This document shows positions 23,350 through 38,284 of a DNA stretch of 64,000 nt, in pieces. Origin of the DNA: Dipetalonema caudispina (taxonomy: Eukaryota; Nematoda; Chromadorea; Rhabditida; Onchocercidae). The position numbers and the translations under genes were made by a program. The notes under the pieces were generated by a model, which saw only the letters and a program-made list of their open reading frames with translations, ran no database searches and was not told where the DNA came from. Each line of letters opens with the position of its first letter. Within the stretch, counting starts at the first letter, position 1. The stretch lies in assembly GCA_013365325.1 (NCBI GenBank), contig JABVXV010000104.1:126152-190151 (forward strand), read 5' to 3'.

Positions 23350-26300
23350 GAGTGTCTTTCAGCAATTTTTTATATCTACACTCGTGCTAAATAGTTTAAA
23401 ATGATATTTATATATCCTCTCTTCAATTTTATAACCTTAAAAGGATGTCGGTGTCTGTTTTTTATTTCAGTAAGCAGAAGAAGTATGGCTTCTGTAGTTT
23501 TTTTTTTTTTTTTTTAGTGAATGAATGCTTGGATTATTAGATTAGTTAAGTGTTGAAATTGCTAATTTATTTTCTTTAAAATAATGGATGGATCTTTTTT
23601 GTTAGTTTTTAAGGAGTAAGGCTTTAGTAAGTTTTCATTATAGTTGTAATAAGACCAGACATTTCAGTGAATGTCCGTGAATTGCGTCCCTTGCTGCTAT
23701 GTTTTGAAATGTCGTAGTTTTGCGTAGATTTTCGGTTCTATCGAAAAACAGACCTTGTTAGCAATATAAATTTCAGCTGAATATAAGTCCATTTGTGGTT
23801 ACTTTGAAATCAGTTATAATCTCGCATTTAATATAATATGTTAGTTTTCTGAAGTATTTTTATAGTTTTAGAATTTCACCTCAAGTTGACCTAATTTATC
23901 GTGAATTTTGACCTCTTCACAGATTGTATAGAATGCTGCTTTTCCGTGCATTTTGATTTCTATTACCACGTCATCTTTACTATTCATCGGCTATCAACTG
24001 AACTGTAACAAACGATGGTTTTATGATTCTGGTATTGAAATGTTCATGCTTCCGTTTGAATATCATGACTTCCTGTTTTTTCTTGACGTTTCTAAACTCT
24101 CCTAAAAAACAGACATCTTAGATTGAGTGGTATTTGGTTCTTTGCCCACTATTTTTTTTAGTCTCGATTGTGGTGATAGCCTCATGTTCTTTGAACTTCA
24201 GCTTACACCTGTACATACTTGTACATAACAGTTATTTCTGGTTAAATATACTAACATGCTTATGATTCATTAAGTCTTTAATTTACATATATATTTGTCT
24301 GTACTCCTTACATATTTCTGCAAATTTTTGCAGCTTGTTTATTTAATAATTTTAAGAAGTTTTTTGAACATCATTTTTTTAGATATTCTTCTTCCTTAAA
24401 ATAACAGAATACTTTGACAGAGGATTTAGCACTGTCTAACCTCTGAAAATTACGAGAAACATTAAGCTTGTTCGAGATATGTTCTCAATGCTCTGATATC
24501 AGGTCAGTTTATTGGTAATGGAGTAACGCTAAAGATGACCTGTAGAAAATAGTCACTGTGCATTTGCAGCTAATTCTGGCCATCACCAGAATAATTAAGC
24601 GATAGCAAGATGTGTAAGAGAGGGGTAGTGTTTTTTTTACTCATTCCCCATCAATCTTATCAGTGAAAACTCAATTTTCCCTATACACTATATCTTGAAA
24701 AGATTAATTTTCCCAACTTATGGAGAAAAAATTCAATCTATCACCAGTGATAACAATTGTTTAATGAAAAATGATGTAATGTGGTTTCATTTTTCTATAC
24801 AAAGTGATAGGTAAAGCACTCCTCGAAAAATCTACCATTAAAAGTATAAGTCTTCCATGAGAAAGATTATCATTAAGTGTGTTTGATCACAATCCTCTGA
24901 ATATCACCAATAAAAAATATAGGAATAAAAGTCGTAAAGGAATAATGAAAGCAAAATACGATCGAATAGATGAATAAGCATTAAGTGATAAGATAAAGAT
25001 GGTTATAGTTAAGTCTCCACAAACAAGCAGTAATGATGAAGCTAGATTGTAGAAGTGCTATTGGGATGGTGTTAGCGTTTGTTTTATAGTACTAAAGTTA
25101 ATCTGTCGAAACATTTAAATTTGAAGAATTTAATTTTAATCATACTGAATTACTAATAGATACAAAGAAAGAGGAGTTGTGCTAAATGCATGCCTCATGA
25201 GTAACTCTACTGTTCGTTTTGTAGTTCGGTAAATATCAAGGAGAGCAACAAATACTGCCAAAAGAAATTTGGAAATTTTTCGCAGTCCTTATGTTGCAAT
25301 GGCATTAATAACATAGTTAATTTGCAGTTTCTACACTTTATAAAGTTCTATTAATCTATATAAATTACTAGTGATGAGCAGTAACCAGAAACCTTAGATT
25401 ATTGCTAGATAATTTTTAGTCCAAAACAATGGTTTCTAATTAATCAAGATCTGCAACGAAAATATTTATTATTGTTCATTGATGTAGTGAAGTGATACTA
25501 TTAATGATACCATGTTAATGCTGTCATTGTTAGCTGTTGTTACGAATTCGCCAGGCTTTCGTAAATAGTTGAATCGATATAATTGAAGATAGATGAATTA
25601 TCCATGGATGAATGGAATATTGATATTGTTGAATTATGAAAGATTGTTGTTAGCATCTCTTATTTTCCCATTGCTAAAAAATAGAAATGAATGAATGAGT
25701 CATTCTCTTTATTCACTTCTTTCCAGGCAACATCCATTCGGAAAACCGAACCAGTTTTATTTTTCAACAGAAATATTGCTGGCGAAGTTCGTTTCATTTT
25801 AATTTATTTTTTCCTGTTGGATTTACTGCAAATAATAAATTATTCTTAAGATTGTAACTAACGTCCAAAAATATCTTGTGAAGTCCTCAATTTAGTTTGA
25901 TATGATGTTTATTTTGTTCAAAGTTGATAACGTTTAGTACTAATATCGGTCCATCGATACAATATTGCTAGCACATATTGATGTTTATTCAAGCTTTTGA
26001 AAGTTTTGTGAGCAAATGATAAACTTATTGTACAGTTAACATTGGAGGTAATAAGTTGGCTCAAGTGAAACATTGTAATTGAAAATGAGATTAGAAGAGG
26101 CATTTTGAAATTCCATTGATTTGGACCAAAAAATTAATTTCTTCCCTTTATCTCAACTTATCAATTCGGAATGCATTAACATCAGCAATTACAAATGTCT
26201 TCATTCTTTCCAAGTTGATGAAAATTTGCAACGCATTAAATGCTTCTTAATGAGAAGGATTTCGTCCATAGTTTCATTATTTATCGGTATTTGACTGATA

Positions 26301-27516
26301 TGAGATATTTTTTGTTCATTTTCTGGTCCGATTTATCACATTTTTTATTTTTAATTACTTGCTAAGATATGAACAAGTGTTTAAAATTAAGGAAATTTAG
26401 ATTATATAGTTGTTTAATTTAAATTTTCCAGTTTTCAAGATGAAATTTAATTGATTTCAATACTCAGATTAGACGTATCGCCTCTATTTTCAAAATAAAT
26501 TAAATTCTTGACCATTTGTTTTATATGATATTCATATTTCATAGCTATCGAACAAATCTAAATCAAACAGCTGAATTTTACCAACGATTTTCAGTGTTAT
26601 CTTATCGAGCATCATGAGCTATACCAAGTCCGATCTGTTTATTATCTTTTAATAGAAAGGATGAAGTTTCGATGTTTGTTATTTTTCAGCTTTTAAAAAA
26701 ATTTTTACAGCTATTGCCAGGATTTTTCAATTCATTTGAGTCAGGGCCACCTGGATTCTATGTGGCTGTAATCCCCATATTGCATGATTAATTTATCATT
26801 ATTACTTGTACTCTGATGTGATTTTTTTTTTTTTCTCTCAAATTTGCAATTTTCGACCAATCAACATTATTATGAAAGAGGAGAAAGTTATTGCATTTTT
26901 CTTCTATTTTCATCTAAGCAATTGGTCTTAAAGTTACTTTTTCAATAGAAAAGCTTCAAATTCGCAAAAAAACACACAAGTATACACCACCCACTCTTAA
27001 CATTAATTTGCACTTTGCTCACAAATTCCTAAGCAACAAAACAACCTTTTAGATTAAACCAAACCATCATCTTTCAAGTATTTTTCTGTCAACTAATTCT
27101 TTCTCATCAATCCCTCAATTTTATCCTAAATAATTCTCCTCTTTCTTTCTGAAAATACCCAACATAAATCGCAGTAAATAATATCACTATCTTAATTATC
27201 CTACAGAATTTCTTATTTCCACACAATATGCTTCTTTTTTGAGAAATATATAATATAATGAAGAGTTTTCATTGTCCTGTCTCTTCTATTTTTATTGGGA
27301 ATAATATGCTGAATTTTAATATATTGATTCCAATAATTTCCAATGCACGTTGACCTGCACAATTATTATTGGCGTTATAGGATATTCACTGATTTTTGGT
27401 GAGAATTGCTAATTGAATTAGGAAATTGAAATTTGAATGACTAAGACATAGGTGCAAATGGTTGTTATTTTTATTTTCAATTTTCTCCTTCTAACCATCT
27501 TTTCCTACTATGTCGC
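23350..27516. other. Non-coding interval after GTPBP2
   Basis: It contains the GTPBP2 3' untranslated region, with a short T run near 23500, and then about 4 kb of AT-rich DNA. I saw no exon with good splice signals on either strand and no RNA gene. Confidence 0.5.
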
Positions 27517-30500
27517 ATGATAATTAAAGTAACCTTAAACTTGCAGATATATATTTATATACTTGCTGCTCATATAATAAATATTGGTCATGGATATGGT
27601 CAAGTACGTATGTTATGTATATTATTACTTAGTACTGCTAAAAAGTTCATAAAATAGCCATCATAGAATCATAGAAACTAGCTCACTGCATGAAAAATTG
27701 AAAAGCAAGTAGAACGAAAGGATTTGTCTAACTTTTTCCAGAGTTAGTAATTTGAAAGTAATTCTGTAGATCTTACTATTGGTTACTAGTGTCCTTAAAA
27801 GTTTAAAATTCTAATCTAGATAGATAGCTAAGAAAACATTTAGAGAAATACTTAACTGTGAGAGAAAAGCGATTTGCACAGAACTCATGAACCAGTATAT
27901 TACTACAATTGTTTTTTTCATTATGCTCAAGTAAGGCTATTAGCCTTTTAAGGTAAAGTTTTCTTGAATGGAGTTCGTCTGTTCAACAGGAATGATTGTA
28001 TCAGTTTGGATTGATGAGTAAGAGAGATGAACAGAAATCTGCAATGTTTTTAGAGTAAGATAAGAATAATTTTGCTTTCATCAAAGTAATTGCCGATTTC
28101 TTCAATGTAAGTCTGAAAAAATTAGTTTTTCTAAAAAAAAAAAAATAGCTCTTAAAGAATCAAAATTTGTTGTTTTATAAATCGTTATTATACAGACATG
28201 TTGTAATAAAGTCTGGTTGAATGCCATGAAATAAAATGGCAAAAAAAAATTGTTAATTTATTCTAATAATCCAAAAATTGAAAACATGCTATATTATAAA
28301 GAGTCATCGGGCTTTAAAGCTGTAGAAGTTTTCAGACTTATTTTTCGAGTTATTCGAGACATTTATCATACACAAGCCTTGTCTATATCAAATATCCTAA
28401 AAGCATGAAATAATTCTTTTACGCATCCAATACAAACTTAAAAAATGGAGAACTCTCTAATAAGCGTCGTAATATAATTTAGATTAAGTTGAACAGTTGA
28501 AGAATACCATTTATATTATCATTATACGTGAATCATTCACAAATCTAAAGGTAGGGAGAAGAAAGACCATTTTGATTATTATTGGCTTTAATTACTAATT
28601 TTCTCATTGTTATTTTTCTAATTTAATTTTTGTTGGAAGTTGGTATGCAATTTGCCCTTTCGCTGACCATATTAATAGTCCATATCTATAACTTTCTGTT
28701 TAATTTACCTTTACTAATTTTTTTAATATTTTATCTCTGAAGTTATCCTGTGGGAAGGAATAGCAAAATTTGCATGGTCAATATTGAAAGGAAACGTCAT
28801 TTTTAACAGTTCCACTTATCATCGCAATAAAGCCAGTATTCCTTTCAGATCCGAAGAATAGGAGATTTTATTGCACACACCGTTCAGATAATGCCATTCT
28901 TCTAGTGGGATTATCATTTATCATGAATACAATTATCTAGCAAGAATTATCAGCTGGTTTTTGATAGAAAGAAGCTATTATCGAGAAGGGAAAAAGATGA
29001 CATTGATAAATGAAGATTTTCATTTCCTCTTCAGCAGGATAATTCGGAACGTTAAGTGGTACTGATAGTTTTTATCCCCTAAATTCAACTAAATTCAATC
29101 TCCTTGTTTTTTTAAAGCATGCAGCAGGAAATTTTTTAAAAATTACTTTTGATTCGTTTTACTGGCTGTAATATATATATATATAGATAGATTTCTCATC
29201 GAGATCCTCTTGCATTAGATGCTTATTCTTGTTCTTCAACAACATTCTTTTTTTTCCCCCTTCCTACTGTTAATGTTTGTAAACAAAAATTTTATTTGAT
29301 TTTTATCCTCTGGACAACAATTAACTGTGGTTAGCAGCCGTTTTCGTCATGATATCATCATTCGATCATAGAAAACACTTACTGATAGTACTACTAATAA
29401 TTTCCATTCCCTAAGCGCTGGAATTTCCTGATTCAAAATAAATTCAGTTTAATAGATGCTAGAAGAAATTACATTGTTATCTTTGTTGATAGAAATATGA
29501 AAAATTCATATCTGTTAGTGTCATCAAAAATGAAATATTATTTATAGTTACTTGACAAATAAAGCGTAACATATTCTATGGTCCGTTAGTTACGCTTAAT
29601 ATATTTTCCCTTCTGTATGATTTAAAAATAAATGGACAAATATTCATGGGGACTCTTTTTTCTTGTCTTCTCTCACTGTAAATAATTTCAATTTTGGAAT
29701 AATTCCAAAAAAAAAAGAAAAAATTTCAAATTAATTTCTCTTCAAAAAAATTTAGGATCGTAATTTTCCATATTCACTTTGTTACATATCGTGGAACACT
29801 GAATCATGTGCCATTTGTTTGTCACTATTTTGCTTAGTAAAATTGTTGTTGTTTTTTTTTTTCAAATACAAAATTCAATCTCTCCCAAAAAGCTTTTCAT
29901 GCATAAAAGAGGGGCATTTCAACTTTACAACCAGTAGTAGGGAGTCGCATTAAAAGCTATGGAATTTGAAAGGGACTCATTTTGTCATGGTGCGCTGTTT
30001 TTCATACCATAGTCTGCAATATATTTACGTCAATAATCAAAAATAATGAATCGACAGGCAAATTTCAGGAATTATTTCTGAGATAATTTCAATGATTTAA
30101 ATGATCTTATGAAAGATCTTTTCATGACTCTTTTCCTGTCATTATTTTGAACCTCGCTCAAAAAATTTCTTTTTCGACTTTGTAATATATCATTTTCTAG
30201 TTTGCTTTAATTTTTTGCAAGAATACAGAAAATATTCTTTCTTATCCTTGTATCCTTATATCTTCTTAAGCAGTTTAGATGGAATTAAAGTCATCATAAT
30301 TCGTATGGCCCAAGCTTCCCAATATCGCACCATACATAGAGTATGAAAATAAGCCATAAGAGTTAGTGTCTTAATGTCATCCTTCCAGGATTTCAAAATT
30401 TTTCATATTAATAATGAAAATTTTAACTGGTATGATTTCTTTTAAGTGCAAAATAAATTGACCTAAATTAAATGACTGTACATTGAAAATGAAATGAATC

Positions 30501-33500
30501 GAAACTGTCTATCTGTTTACTAACATCATCATCTCATTCTGTTGAATATTGACACTAACATTTGTGAAAACAACTCTTCTTCAGCATTGGCAATGCTCAT
30601 TTCGGAATTTACCAATTAACTTTCGCGTGTCACAGTAAAGTACTCGAAAAAAAAGAAAGTAGCTGATTTTCTGTCTATCCCTTTTAGTTTTAAGTTTTAA
30701 AACTGCAAAGATTAAAACGAAAGTATCAAATGGCTATATTATGATCAATGAAGGTCTGAAATAATTGCTTTCTAACACTAACATTGATTGTTTTAAGTGA
30801 GGTAATAATACCACAGCAGTATTATTTATTTACGTCAAGGTGCATATGTCGCACCAATACATTCACTCGAATTGATGACATGGCAAAATGTAACGAATCT
30901 TGCTGAAAATTAGGCAGCTCTATCAGTTGAAGCGACCGACTGCCATTTCGTTGGTAAAACTTGATTTCTCTCTTCAGCTTCAAAAAATTCTCCCAGTAAA
31001 AGTGTGTGTATTTGTACATCAGGTATGTTTCTTATGTCGCCCTTATTTTTCTTCACTGCTACTGCTTATAATTTCAATTCCTCTTATTATTACTTATCAC
31101 ATTTTGCTGCTTTTTCAACAATGCGAATATTCTCTCCCTTCCATTTCACTTCATCATTGATAGTGAAAATTTTTTTGACTGACTAACAGAAATGGAACTT
31201 TTTTAATTTATTTTTCATATCTTACACATTTTTAAATACCTTTCAAATAGTCACTAATGAGTCACTTGTTATCAATCAAATTGTCATCTCATTTCAAAAT
31301 TTAAGGATATCTTGGACAGTCCATATCAAGCAAACATTTTAAGCAAATTAATTCCATTGATTTTCTATCTTCTTTTGAAAGCTTTTGGGCATTCTTTGAC
31401 TTGTTTGGTCTTCGTATTGCCATGAGTTACTTTAGAGTTCTTTTTTTTAATCTTCTAAATATTTTTGCGAATTTAATGCCGACATCGTTTTAGAACTTTC
31501 GTTTTTCTGGCTAGCAAAGAGCTAACAAAAATTATTTCACCCACATTACTCCTTCTGAAATTTTTTTTCTCGTTCAAAGAAAATCGATAAAATTATCTTT
31601 GTTCATTCATACAACAATAAAAGCAGATGCCAAATGAAAGGCCTTTTCAGACATGTAGCAGAATCAAATGCTTTGAAGGACTCTGTAAGTCTAATTTAAA
31701 AAAAAAATTTAATTTTCTGAAGGATTAAACTAAGGACAATTTCTCCTTGCAGTTTGTTTGGAATACCAACCATCGATCAGCCGTTCGTTAACGGTTATGT
31801 TACAAACATTTTAATGATTTATTTGCATCCTAGCTAAATATTAATTTTGTTTTGATTTTTAAAATATGATTTTTCCATTTGCAATAAATATTTGACAAGC
31901 AATTTTACTCGTTGACCATATATTTTATCGCAGAATACTTGCTCTCCTAACTGAAATTATGGCCTTCTCTAGCTGAGACCAGGATTTTTATTAAAATTTT
32001 AACAGTTTTTAAATTCACTTTAAAGTGCCATTTGTTCAAATCTTTAAACTACTTAATTTCCTGTAATATGTTATTACTTTTTTAAAGTTATTGTCAATAT
32101 GATTGATATAGTCGGCATTGTGACTAAGCAATAAATCTTCGCTTATTATTAGGCGTGAAATGTAAGTTCATCGTCTTTTTCATCAATTGACACAGTGTTT
32201 TGTGAAATTTCATACACAAAATGATGATTACTTAATTCTTTGAGATTAAAATTATTGGCATGAGCCAGAAAAGATTGCTTTGCTGCAATGAATATTGACA
32301 TTTGGCCACTGTCAATACTCTTTATGGAAGTATTTTGAGCCTACTAAACTATGACTTCGGACAACTTGTTCGATGTTTCTTAGCCAGAAATAGAGTTGAG
32401 GGATGAATACATTTGTGATAATGTTCCTTTGCCCAAATGGCTTGCTAGGAAATTAAAAAACTGGTTCTTGCAGGAATTCTTGTTGACAATTTCGAAAAGA
32501 CATTGGTTTCTCTCATTTTGATTGGTGGAGTTTATTTTTAACAGCAACTAATACCGAAAATTTTCAATGCTAACTTCTTATTCATTTGAAATGTCACATT
32601 TTTCCATTGTTCAAATCCAAAATTGTAATTCAAGCTCAATGTTCATCGCTTGTATGCTAATTCGAATTGATCATTGGAGCACTAATATAGTTGTAACCTT
32701 AAAGGCTGTATCAAATATTTGGACAGTTGCTAAGGATATAATCATCGCCGACGAAATTTGCTCTTCAATTCAATTTATGGATTCAATTTTATGTATTTCA
32801 AATTTGATTGAAAGTAGATTCATTCTATTCTCTTCCTTTGCTTTATCCACAATTCTTTCAAAATAATTGCCATCATCGATGCTTTTTATCCAATTTCCCG
32901 AAACAAATGATATGCTATCCAAATCGTAGACTTGACAAAAAATGATGAATAATCGATTGTCAGGATTATATTGGCATCCTTTTTTTCTTTCCTCCATCGA
33001 AGCTCACTCTCATAAATTCACATTTGCTTTTTAAATTTTCCCAACATGAGCTTTTTGGCTTTCAGCTTTAAATAAGACAGTGCTAAAGGGCGTTACTTAA
33101 ATGGTCAGAATAACTGCCTATCGTATAAAAAAGACATTAAAAATGATGCACTTTAATAGTCGGAATAGTATTAATAGCTTTTAATATCAAAAAAAGGAAC
33201 AAAGTACAGATTTAAATTTAGTTGAATTTCAAATCAATAATTTGAAATTTTCCAAGTACATTTTTTTCTGCAATTTTATGGAAATTTTCTCTTCCTTAAC
33301 TTTGTTTGTAGCAAAATTTAAAATGCATAAATATGATATCTGTAATATTTAACGTTTCATAAGCCATTCGAAAGCTTCTTTTAGAAACTTCCTGTCATTT
33401 TCTCGTTTCAGTTACAAATGGATCAATGAGGTTCGAGCGCCTCGGTGCTTACTCACATTCTTTGATGCTTAATTATCTGAATATTAGCAATGATAATACT

Positions 33501-36500
33501 ACAAATTATTTCATTTTCCACTGCTACCATTGTTGCTAGTGCTGAAAATCTCGGTTGGTTTCCCAACATATCGTTTAATTTATGAAAAAAAAAAGAAAAG
33601 AAAAATTGCTTTCTTGAAGAATTTTTTTGTATTTTATTTTCTGACAGAGAATCTCAATTGAAATGAGTGGAACATTTCATTGTAAGACAACAGCGCAAGC
33701 GCTTTACTTCTTGATTTTAAAAGACAAAGTCCTTTGATCTCTTTGATCACAGGAATATTGCTAACCGAACCTATGATTTTAAATATGTTTATACTGAAAG
33801 AGAGTGGAAAATAAGATGAAATAATATAACTGAAAAACTGTCAGTTATATCCATGCGATTATTTAACTTGCCACAAAAAACTGCGGGGGTAAAATAGTTT
33901 TCCATTGATCCCTAATTATATTCGATCAGCAAATGATAATGTTTGGCACTTATGGGAAGTGTTCTTAGCTCTGCTATGGCATTGTCTAACAGTATTGTGA
34001 CAGTATGCGCAAGTTAAGATTTCAGAAAAGATAATTTAAAGAACAAAAAAGATTTTCAATAGCAGAAAAATTATCAGCATTGATATTTTAATCTCCAAAT
34101 GTAATCTTGTAATTTTGCAGACAGTAATTCCACAGCGAAATCAATCAAAGCTGGCTACAGTTCATTGTGGTTACCGCGTCCATTTCGAATTACCTGCTGT
34201 TTGAATGGATATCCGGTACCGGAAAATCCGCAGGTATCTTGTTTTTTATGTTTACAGTATAATCTTTGGGTAGGATGAAGTTTGCATTTTCGCTTTATCA
34301 TCCATTTGTTGTCATTTAGCCTCTATTGCTATAGCAATTTAACAATTAATAAAAGGCGTATCCTCATCCCAAATTAACTTTTTGTTGAGTAACCCAAAAA
34401 ATTTTGGAAAAGTTATTGATGAGGTGAAATTGAGTAATCTTTTCACACTTTAAAAATTTGAAGTATGATAAAGTTGTACTTTAACCTCTGTCAAATTGTC
34501 AATTCTTCAAGAAATTCTTGATCAAAAACTCAACTGACGATAAAGAGTTTTATGGTAATCGACTATTTGCATATGAATATTGTCATTTACTGAATTAAAA
34601 ATAAATTTGCATTATATCTATAAGGCTGATATATGGTGAGATGACTCATCTACTCATGCGCTTAATTGGCGTATATTTCTAGCCTTATTGAATTCCTCAG
34701 GTCTCAACTAAACTAGCAAACTTTCGCATAACAATAAAATAGAAGCGGATAAAAGTTATTAAAATTGAATTTGTACAAAGTAATGTTACTTTCTATGATT
34801 ATTTCAATCGAACTAAAGTAATAACATTGTGTTTATGTGATAACAGTTTTAGATTATTCGAAATTGGACTCATGAGGAATCGGATTATGTAATTGACGAG
34901 CGCTACAGTGAACATACTACTTCCAGTAGTAACAGTAGTAGTGTTGGATCTCGAATGCAAGGCACAACCACAACCATAGAGAAGGTGATCGATTCCAAAT
35001 GTCGCACATTTCATGGCAGCTATCTCCTGTCTGCTTCCGCACTGTTCACTTTTGACGATTTCACTGGCATTGGTGTGGTCTGCAAATGTCCAGGTATGCA
35101 TAGCATTTATCGTTTTCTCACATGTTTAGATAAAATTTTCGAATAGCAGAAAATATATTCACTGTTCTGCCCAACTAAATAAAATAAAATAGCGAAATTT
35201 GTTTTGTATTTTAAAGGAAAATTTTACTATAGTGGAGTTTGTGAAATTCAAATTTTTTAGAAATGCCAGCACATGAATACTTGGACCGAAGTTGTAGACG
35301 CCTTAAGCCATGCCTTAATAATGGCCATCGCTCATTCGGTTCCAATTCATATTGTATCTGTCTCGAGCCATATTTCGGTGAACAGTGTGAAAAATATTGC
35401 GATCAAGGGCAGCGAATGAGAGGTTCGTGATATAACTTCCATTAATGTAAGTGTGATTTTGATGACAAGATTAATTCCTATCAACCTATCATGTCTTGTA
35501 TGTGTACGAATGGCGCTTTTATTTAAGTTATTTTTATTGGAAATTTGTGAAAAATCTTTTTGGCGCCAATGTGCAATTTTCTTACATTGAGAGTTTTGTT
35601 TATTAAAAACTAATTCGAAAAAAAGTTGTTGTAATTTACATGTGGCAAGAAATTTTCGAAGCAAAAAGAAATACTGCGCGAAGTAAATATTTCACTAAAA
35701 TGAATTACTTGTTTCGATATGTCATTAGTTACTTTATTATAGTATCAAAATATGCATCAATTTACAACATCGAATAGCTTGCAATTCTGGTTCCTTTCAG
35801 AAGTATTTATCTATTTCTTGATAGTCATCCTTTTTTTGAAAACTGAACCAGAACTATTTGAGTACCACTCGATCTTTTATCACTTGCAAAACTGCGTTAT
35901 GTTGTTTTAGAATCACACTTTTATCAAATCTAATAATAGCTAAATTCAAAAATCATTCAAATTATTGCTTCTCATGTTACCGTGCAGGCGCAGATGGCCG
36001 TGATTATTGCACGTGTACACCATTTTATCAAGGTGAGGAATGTCGGAATATAGTGTGCTTGAATGGTGGCACTGAGGTACGACGTCAATGCCTATGTCCA
36101 CCGAATTTCCTCGGTTATCATTGCGAAATTGATGCCAATCGTACATCGGTTATGTTGCGATTTCACGGTTACCGAGAACAGGTTCGTTATCTTCTTTTCT
36201 ATTTATCACATTTATCTCAAACCCTTCCTTTCGAATAATCTACTCTAAGCAGGTTATTCTCCCGTAATAGTGATGTAATTACGTATGCCTTTTCATCAAT
36301 CTCTTCCTAACTAACAACAATTGAAAAACAATAAGCTGATTGGATCTGTTTAATAGATGTTAACATGCCTAAGGGGTTTTTTATTATCTCTTAAAATTCT
36401 TGAAGGATATTAGACATAGCTATCTGGAAAGTCTCCTAATGTTATGATTTAATGATAATAAAAATGAATTATCTGAAATAAAGGAACTAATTCAAAAGGA

Positions 36501-38284
36501 ATTATTATAAAATTTTTTTTCTTTTCAAAGTTTTTCAATATAAATAAAACTAAGAAAATGTATCTGCCGAACAGTCAAATGAACATAAAATTAATGTACA
36601 GTATTCCAATCATTAATTACATCAACGGTATTTAATTGAGTTTTGATAATTCTGTTAGGTGTTGTTAGCAGTCAAGAAAGTTTTTAATGATTATGAATGA
36701 TAAATTATGTATATCATAGAGTAACTGACGCCGGACATTGAAGTAGACTTGTGTTTCTTATCACTAAATTATTTAATTTGATTCATCTATTGGTTGGAGG
36801 GACTAGTGATACAAACTGATACAAAGGCAATAATGCAATAGTAGATAAGCAGGTGATTAACAATTGGATAAAAAACAACTATCACCTATCAATCATATCC
36901 ATCCCTAAAATTCCAAGTCGTTTTGGATTTGAATTGGAAATTTTACTCAAATCAAATCAAAAAACATATTTGAAAGATAAAAAATTTAATTGCATACAAT
37001 TTATCCATCATCTGAGGAATGTATTAGAGTTATGTATAATTAAATTAAGTTTACTTTGTTGCAGAATGTCTATCAAGACAATGATCTCCTTACTCGAGAT
37101 GTATCGAGTACCATATTTAGTCTTGTCATGATCGCTGTCCTCGTTCTTTCCATGTATTTGTTAATGAAACACAGAATGCAGGTTAGCAAATGTTTCCAAT
37201 TAAAATTCATTAAGATATTTATAAAATTTATCAGAAAGTTTTTTTGTCATTCACGTATTCTATTTCGCAACACTTTATATATTTTTCATCATAGCAAGGA
37301 ATTTTGATTAGGACAGTTTCATTTATTTAAAAATTAAAAAAAAAAAGAACATTAATTTGATAAGCGGTCAATGGAATTGTTATTGATTGTTACCTGTCGA
37401 AATCAAGTTATTTCAAAATACCGTAAATACTCTCGTAATACTTTTGAAGGACTGATCTCATGAGTTCGGTCATTCCTGATGAATAATATATCCTTCATCT
37501 TTTTCCATTTTCATCTTATTCATTTTCTAAATTTTTTGAGTTCCAAATTTCAATCCTCTTTTGTTTAGGTACAAAATCGGTTTGCAACTGTTCGACGTGA
37601 AGCTTTAGTTCGATCAGGCATTGAAATTAGTTCACGTCGTGGCAATCTGATAGTTCCTGAAGAACCGGGACTTTTGTCATTCAGAAGCATTACATTTCCT
37701 AATGAAGGACCCCCTCCTTATGTTATAAATCCTCACAGAGGTTAGTGATACAAAGAACACGGATCATAGCTTTAAAAAATTGCAAATTGTGATGAAATGT
37801 ATGATATACGAAGATTTTTAGGGCGATCCTGTCGACGAGATAATCTTCCACCATTACCAACCTATGAAGATGCTACTAAATTACCTCCATTTATTAGGTA
37901 TGTTCCATCAAGACTCTCGAAGAAATCTCCACATTATTTCTGCACTTGCAGAATCTATGTTGTCCATATATTGCTAGCTCATTATTTATTTAATATTGAA
38001 ATTCCAGGCCACAAGTGGAAGAAGAAACAGGTGCAGAAGAGGAAGTACAGGTAATTCAGGATAATACATCATCAAACGTGTTACAAATCAATGAAAGAGT
38101 GACAGAAAGGAACATTAATGATGAATCATCGATAGAACGTCCTTCATCCTATCCACCGGAATCAGGACGTTCTCCGGAAACAGCTACCTCGATATCAAGT
38201 AGAGAATCCATACACATGCATATTTTCACCACTGATAATAGCTCTGTATTTAGCAAGAAATCATTAGCAAGAAAAAGTATATGA
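27517..38284 (+). CDS. Single-pass EGF-like membrane protein with PPxY tail
   Basis: I did not match this to a named gene. Firm exons are 34121-34233, 34853-35093, 35261-35422, 35988-36181, 37065-37181, 37569-37740, 37822-37897 and 38008-38284 (stop). Proposed 5' exons 27517-27603, 30978-31022 and 31651-31684 have good splice sites and matching phase but need proof. Together they give 505 residues. Exon 1 would encode a signal peptide (MIIKVTLNLQIYIYILAAHI). Ser/Thr-rich and cysteine-bearing segments follow. EGF-like module 1 (about 174-227) contains CLNNGH, CICLEPYFGEQCE; module 2 (about 228-292) contains CLNGGTEVRRQCLCPPNFLG. The transmembrane helix spans about 308-326, with a basic KHR stop-transfer. 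The roughly 175-residue cytoplasmic tail carries PPPY (379-382), LPTY nearby and a Ser/Glu-rich end. By layout it is a type I receptor or membrane ligand. The PPxY suggests recognition by a Nedd4-type WW ubiquitin ligase (inference). Introns at the 5' end are kilobases long. Confidence 0.75.
31023..34120 (+). other. Long 5' introns of the EGF membrane gene
   Basis: Apart from the proposed 34-base exon at 31651-31684, this is intron in my model. The previous intron, 27604-30977, is of similar size. Both are AT-rich, with no second gene recognised inside. If the proposed 5' exons are wrong, these kilobases are intergenic and the true first exon is still to be found here. Confidence 0.4.

Noticed and set aside
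30914..30953. Possible exon immediately before the 30978-31022 micro-exon
   Set aside because: It would require an intron of only 24 bases (30954-30977), too short to splice.
33420..33450. gttcgagcgcctc, resembling a tRNA T-loop
   Set aside because: No 5-bp T stem, no anticodon arm and no acceptor stem can be formed around it.
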